DNA of 64,000 nucleotides from Gentiana macrophylla (lineage: Eukaryota; Streptophyta; Magnoliopsida; Gentianales; Gentianaceae). The DNA is taken from assembly GCA_026214975.1 (NCBI GenBank), contig JAOBSW010001084.1, positions 124,001 through 188,000 of the forward strand, read 5' to 3'. The notes beneath the pieces were generated by a model. It was not told where the DNA came from. It saw nothing but the letters and a program-made list of their open reading frames with translations, and made no database searches. Within the stretch, counting starts at the first letter, position 1; every line of letters starts with the position of its first letter. A program made the translations under genes and the position numbers. This document shows, piece by piece, positions 59,408 through 64,000 of this stretch.

Positions 59408-61145
59408 TGATGACGGTCAAATTATACCCGTAAAAGTCATCAACGTTGACCTTAAATCGAGATTAATAATATGTATTTTATATTAAATCACATGTTTATA
59501 TGGATTATTTAATGTTTTGTGATTTATAAAATATAATTTGGTATTTATCCATTTTTATTGGTATTTATCTGTTTATATTATATAAATCGGTATTTATCCG
59601 TTTTTATTATATTTATCTGTTTTATTTAAATATGATTTATTTTGGGATAAATATCTATTTTACAGATTTGGATAATTATGGAGGATAAATACAAATGGAA
59701 GAATTAAATCTCAAGATAAATAAAAGGAAATTCAAGATAAATATCGGATTAGCACGAAAAGATCGGATAAGCATGATAATAGACTCCAAGATGGCGCCAC
59801 TTTAGGGATATGCATGAAGAGGGGGGCGCACTTCATCTTTTGGAGATCGGCCGGGAGTTATCTCTTATTTGTTTCGACATTTTAATGTATATCTCTTAAT
59901 TAGCTTGAACCCCTATAAATAAAGGCATGTATTACACGCCAAAAACACACTTCTTTACACAATACATTTTTTACACTTCTCAGTTTATAATAAAATCTTC
60001 AGTTTTTCTTAGAGCAGTTTTTATGCAAGATCTGCAGTAATGTAAGTTCTTGTATTTATTTGTTCTTAGTTCTTTGTAATTAAGTCCCCAATTATTGTTA
60101 ATCGTTTGAGGTTGTTCGTTTCTTCACGAACGATGTAGATCGAGGATACGATATGAGGAAGTGGGGATTCCTTGTCTATAAGGGTCCACACGCCTGATCT
60201 CATTTATCCGGTGATCTATAGATGACTTTGGTATGATCGACAACCGTGTTTTTAGTAGATCTATATAATTGCTTTATGAACTTCTATTTTATCCGTTACG
60301 TATAGAGAAACGCTAAGATTTAGGTTTTCGCCGCGTCAATCTAGCCACGTCTTTATGGTGTGATTGTCCACCTAGAATTTCTTATCTTAGTAGGTATGGC
60401 TACGGCTATGTTGCTCGTCTGTTTTAATTAGCGTATTATTAGGAAATACCAATATAGGGCTCCTAGGTCGGCTCATGAATTGATCTTCCGGGACTTTCAG
60501 TGAGATCTAGATCTGCTCAGACAGGAATTGTGCACACCTAGTTATCGTAAATCGTAGATTAACATGATACCTAAAAAGTTAGTGTTAATGGGACGGAGAC
60601 CGATGCGATCGCTTAGGAAGTACGCTGAACAAAGGAATGTTGCCTAGGTGAGGAATACGGTTAATATCGGCATCCCTAGTTTTGTAAGCGTCATGAGTCA
60701 TATGAGATGGAGGCCTAAAAAGCGAAGTCACGTGATGTAGCATAGTGATCTGGATGGCCTACCCGGAGCTAGATCTAGTTTAGGGGATGACTCCCGTAGC
60801 CAATATAAAAGAAATACGGATCGGATTAATAGTTGTCGAGTTTAGCTTAATTATATAGAATCTCTAGATCCAAACGATAACATGATAATTGGGGAGGTTA
60901 ATTACGTGTCTTTATTTGTGTTGTGTCGAGTCGTGTCCTTTACTTTTTCTTGTCTTTTGTTGGTCGTAGACCGCTTTTGTGTTCTTGGCATGAATGATTA
61001 ATTGTTTGTATATAAATGATCCACAATTGGTTCCCTGTGGGATCGACCTTGATTCGCTATAGCTATACTACGATGGACCTAGTCCTCTTGCTAGTATTGG
61101 CTTATGGTGGTCAAGTATTTTAATTTCACTTGATCTACGTCATCA
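59408..61145 (+). repeat. 3' LTR of the LARD-like element
   Basis: 1,738 bp, nearly identical to 54270-56010, with TATA at about 59913-59922. It ends TACGTCATCA, followed by the GTTTT target duplication. Confidence 0.94.
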
Positions 61146-61150
61146 GTTTT
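61146..61150. repeat. Target site duplication, right copy (GTTTT)
   Basis: It matches 54265-54269. Confidence 0.85.
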
Positions 61151-61240
61151 TCAGTTAACTTGACAAGCTCAGAGTTTCTCTGTCTGAGTTCTGCGAATGA
61201 TAACTGAGTTGAAGAGTGTACCTTTTCTTGATGATTTGAT
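61151..61240 (-). pseudogene. Antisense copia gag/linker fragment, upstream part (coiled coil)
   Basis: On the minus strand this reads SSTQLSFAELRQRNSELVKL in one open frame. It is a coiled-coil-like stretch, and its phase fits that of KLTLELRLKDKELGKA at 54219-54269 once the LTR element and one target copy are left out. It is cut at 61240 by the S172 array. It belongs with the 53870-54269 fragment. Confidence 0.6.
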
Positions 61241-64000
61241 GGAAAAAAGGCTTTTTCCCTGATAACGAGTTGACATCGCCGGAAATTTGTGTTTTTCTTT
61301 GTTAACGAGTTCGAATTCATGTTTTATTCTTATTAACGAGTTCAAATTTGTGTTTTACTCTGGTAACGATTTGTCCTTGCAGAAAAAAGGTTTTTCCCTG
61401 ATAACGAGTTGACATCGACGGAAATTGGTGTTTTCCCTTTATAATGAGTAGAAATTTGTGTTTTATTTTTGGTAACGAGTTCGAATTCATGTTTTCATCA
61501 TATTAACGAGTTCAAATTGAGTTTTTATATGGTAACGAGTTGCCCTTGCTGGAAAAAAGGCTTTTTCCCTGATAAAGAGTTGACATTGCCGGAAATTTGT
61601 GTTTTCCCTTTATAACGGGTAGAGATTTGAGTTTTTACTTTGGTAACGAGTTCGAATTCATGTTTTCATCTCATTAACGAGTTCAAATTTGTGCTTTTCT
61701 CTGGTAACAAGTTGTCCTTGCAGAAAAAAGGTTTTTACCTTGATAACGAGTTGACATCACCGGAAATTTGTGTTTTTCTCTGGTAACGAGAGTTCCTTGC
61801 AGAAAAAAGGAATTTACCTTGATAACGAGTTGACATCACTGGAAATTTGTGTTTTCCCTTTATAACGAGTAGAAATTTGTCTTTTTTCTTTGGTAACGAG
61901 TTAGAATTCATGTTTTCTTCTTATTAACGAGTTCAAATTTGTGTTTTACTCTGGTAACAAGTTGTCTTTGCTGGAAAAAAGGCTTTTTCCCTGATAACGA
62001 GTTGACATCGCCGTAAATTTGTGTTTTACCTTTATAACGAGTAGAAATTGTTGTTTTTTCTTTGGTAACGAGTTCGAATTCATGTTTTCTTCTTATTAAC
62101 GAGTTCAAATTTGTGTTTTGCTCTTGTAACGATTTGTCCTTGAAGAAAAAAAGGTTTTTTCCCTGATAACGAGTTGACATCGCCGGAAATTGGTGTTTTC
62201 CCTTTATAATGAGTAGAAATTTGTGTTTTATCTTTGGTAACAAGTTCAAATTAATGTTTTCATCATATTAACGAGTTCAAATTTGTGTTTTACTCTGGTA
62301 ACGAGTTGTCCTTGCTAGAAAGAAGGCTTTTTCCCTGATAATGAGTTGACATCGCCGGAAATTTATGTTTTTCCCTTTATAACGAACGAGTAGAAATTTG
62401 TGTTTTTTCTTTGGTAACGAGTTCGAATTCATGTTTTCTTCTTACTAACGAGTTCAAATTTGTGTTTTTCTCTGGTAACGATTTGTTCATTCAGAGAAAA
62501 AAGGTTTTTTCCCTGATAACGAGTTGACATCGCCGAAAATTGGTGTTTTCCCTTTATAATGAGTAGAAATTTGTGTTTTATCTTTGGTAACGAGTTCGAA
62601 TTCATGTTTTCATCATATTAACGAGTTCAAATTTGTGTTTTTATATGGTAACGAGTTGTCCTTTTTGGAAAAAAAGGCTTTTTCCCTGATAACGAGTTGA
62701 CATTGCCGGAAATTTGTGTTTTCCCTTTATAACGAGTAGAGGTTTGAGTTTTTACTTTGGTAACGAGTTGGAATTCATGTTTTCTTCTTATTAACGAGTT
62801 CAAATTTTTGTTTTACTCTGGTAATGATTAGTCCTTGCAGAAAAAAAGGTTTTTACCCTGATAACGAGTTGACATCGCCGGAAATTGGTGTTTTCCCTTT
62901 ATAATGAGTAGAAATTGGTGTTTTATCTTTGGTAACGAGTTTGAATTCATGTTTTCAACATATTAACGAGTTCAAATTAGTGTTTTTCTCTGGTAACGAG
63001 TTGTCCTTGCTGGAAAAAAGGCTTTTTCCCTGATAACGAGTTGACATCGCCGTAAATTTGTGTTTTACCTTTATAACGAGTAGAAATTGTTGTTTTTTCT
63101 TTGGTAACGAGTTCGAATTCATGTTTTCTTCTTATTAACGAGTTCAAATTTGTGTTTTTCTCTTGTAACGATTTGTCCTTGAAAAAAGGTTTTTTCCCTG
63201 ATAACGAGTTGACATCGCCGGAAATTGGTGTTTTCCCTTTATAATGAGTAGAAATTTGTGTTTTATCTTTGGTAACAAGTTCGAATTAATGTTTTCATCA
63301 TATTAACGAGTTCAAATTTGTGTTTTACTCTGGTAACGAGTTGTCCTTGCTAGAAAGAAGGCTTTTTTCCTGATAATGAGTTGACATCGCCGGAAATTTA
63401 TGTTTTTCCCTTTATAATGAACGAGTAGAAATTTGTGTTTTTTCTTTGGTAACGAGTTCGAATTCATGTTTTCTTCTTATTAACGAGTTCAAATTTGTGT
63501 TTTTCTCTGGTAACGATTTGTTCATTCAGAGAAAAAATGTTTTTTCCCTGATAACGAGTTGACATCGCCGAAAATTGGTGTTTTCCCTTTATAATGAGTA
63601 GAAATTTGTGTTTTATCTTTGGTAACGAGTTCGAATTCATGTTTTCATCATATTAACGAGTTCAAATTTGTGTTTTTATATGGTAACGAAGTTGTCCTTG
63701 GCTGGAAAAAGGCTTTTTCACGATAACGAGTTGACATTGCGGAAATTTGTGTTTTCCTTTATAACGAGTAGAGGTTTGAGTTTTTACTTTGGTAACGAGT
63801 TGGAATTCATGTTTTCTTCTTATTAACGAGTTCAAATTTTTGTTTTACTCTGGTAATGATTAGTCCCTTTGCGAAAAAAGGTTTTTACCCGACGATAACG
63901 AGTTGACATCACCGAAATTGGTGTTTTCCTTTATAATGAGTAGAAATTGGTGTTTTATCTTTGGTAACGAGTTTGAATTCATGTTTTCAACATATTAACG
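61241..64000. repeat. S172 satellite array 2 (about 16 monomers, runs off the window)
   Basis: The same 172-bp family as 42417-46744. Rare variants show a 1,035-bp period (three 345-bp dimers): GCTAGAAAGAAGG at 62314 and 63349, and GAACGAGTAG at about 62384 and 63419. The first kilobase shares rare variants with 44640-45720 of array 1. The last few monomers (from about 63690) have more small indels. Confidence 0.93.

Larger units (their letters stand above)
54270..61145 (+). mobile_element. Pol-less LTR retrotransposon with tRNA-Asp PBS (LARD-like)
   Basis: A 6,876-bp element on the plus strand with LTRs at 54270-56010 and 59408-61145, a GTTTT target duplication, an 18-nt tRNA-Asp primer-binding site and a polypurine tract. 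The internal region is only about 3.4 kb. I find no protease, RT, RNase H or integrase motif in any frame. It therefore needs proteins supplied in trans. The PBS, the polypurine tract and the adjacent hairpin are of the same type as in the Athila-like elements of the window, so an Athila-group helper is the natural candidate. The LTRs look nearly identical, which implies recent movement. Confidence 0.9.

Overview
The window looks like repeat-rich heterochromatin of a flowering plant, and I find no intact host gene. The evidence is three LTR retrotransposon lineages of plant type (an Athila-like Ty3/gypsy element, a related partial element and Ty1/copia fragments), two primer-binding sites complementary to the 3' end of tRNA-Asp, and two large satellite families. 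I cannot name the species from the sequence.

Layout. (1) Positions 1-18994, 30984-42416 and 46745-49479 are one satellite family, called S904 here. Its cleanest copies are three exact 904-bp units at 46762-49473. Elsewhere it is a mosaic of direct runs, inverted runs, truncated units and palindromes. Every full unit carries a GGCCCA/TGGGCC cluster followed by a TATA-like sequence, and a GC-rich block with two copies of a CCCTACGTACGG motif. (2) At 19000-30983 a complete Athila-like element lies on the minus strand inside S904, with a 5-bp target duplication, two LTRs of about 1.74 kb, a tRNA-Asp PBS, decayed gag, then protease, RT, RNase H and integrase, and a polypurine tract. (3) At 42417-46744 and 61241-64000 there is a second satellite, called S172 here: monomers of about 172 bp that alternate as a dimer of about 345 bp and, in the second array, as a 1,035-bp hexamer. 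Each monomer is built from about five diverged repeats of a TAACGAGTT-centred module. (4) At 49480-53448 an LTR and 3' tail of another Athila-like element is joined to a 5'-truncated Ty1/copia 3' end. (5) At 54270-61145 there is a 6.9-kb LTR element without recognisable pol. It has the same tRNA-Asp PBS and sits inside an antisense copia gag/linker fragment (53870-54269 and 61151-61240).

How the parts relate. The pol-less element has the priming and polypurine signals of the Athila group, so it is probably a non-autonomous passenger (LARD-like) mobilised by such elements. The order of events can be partly read: S904 came before the Athila insertion, and the antisense copia fragment came before the LARD insertion. 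Many S904 and S172 rearrangements reuse the same junction sequences, so rearranged segments were themselves amplified.

Caution. Many differences between repeat copies are CAG-to-CGA or CTG-to-TCG type replacements with small indels. This pattern fits consensus error at CHG-methylated cytosines better than real mutation, so frameshifts in the retrotransposon genes should be read with that in mind. The repeat classes, LTR pairs and domains are seen directly in the sequence. Function of the satellites is inference.
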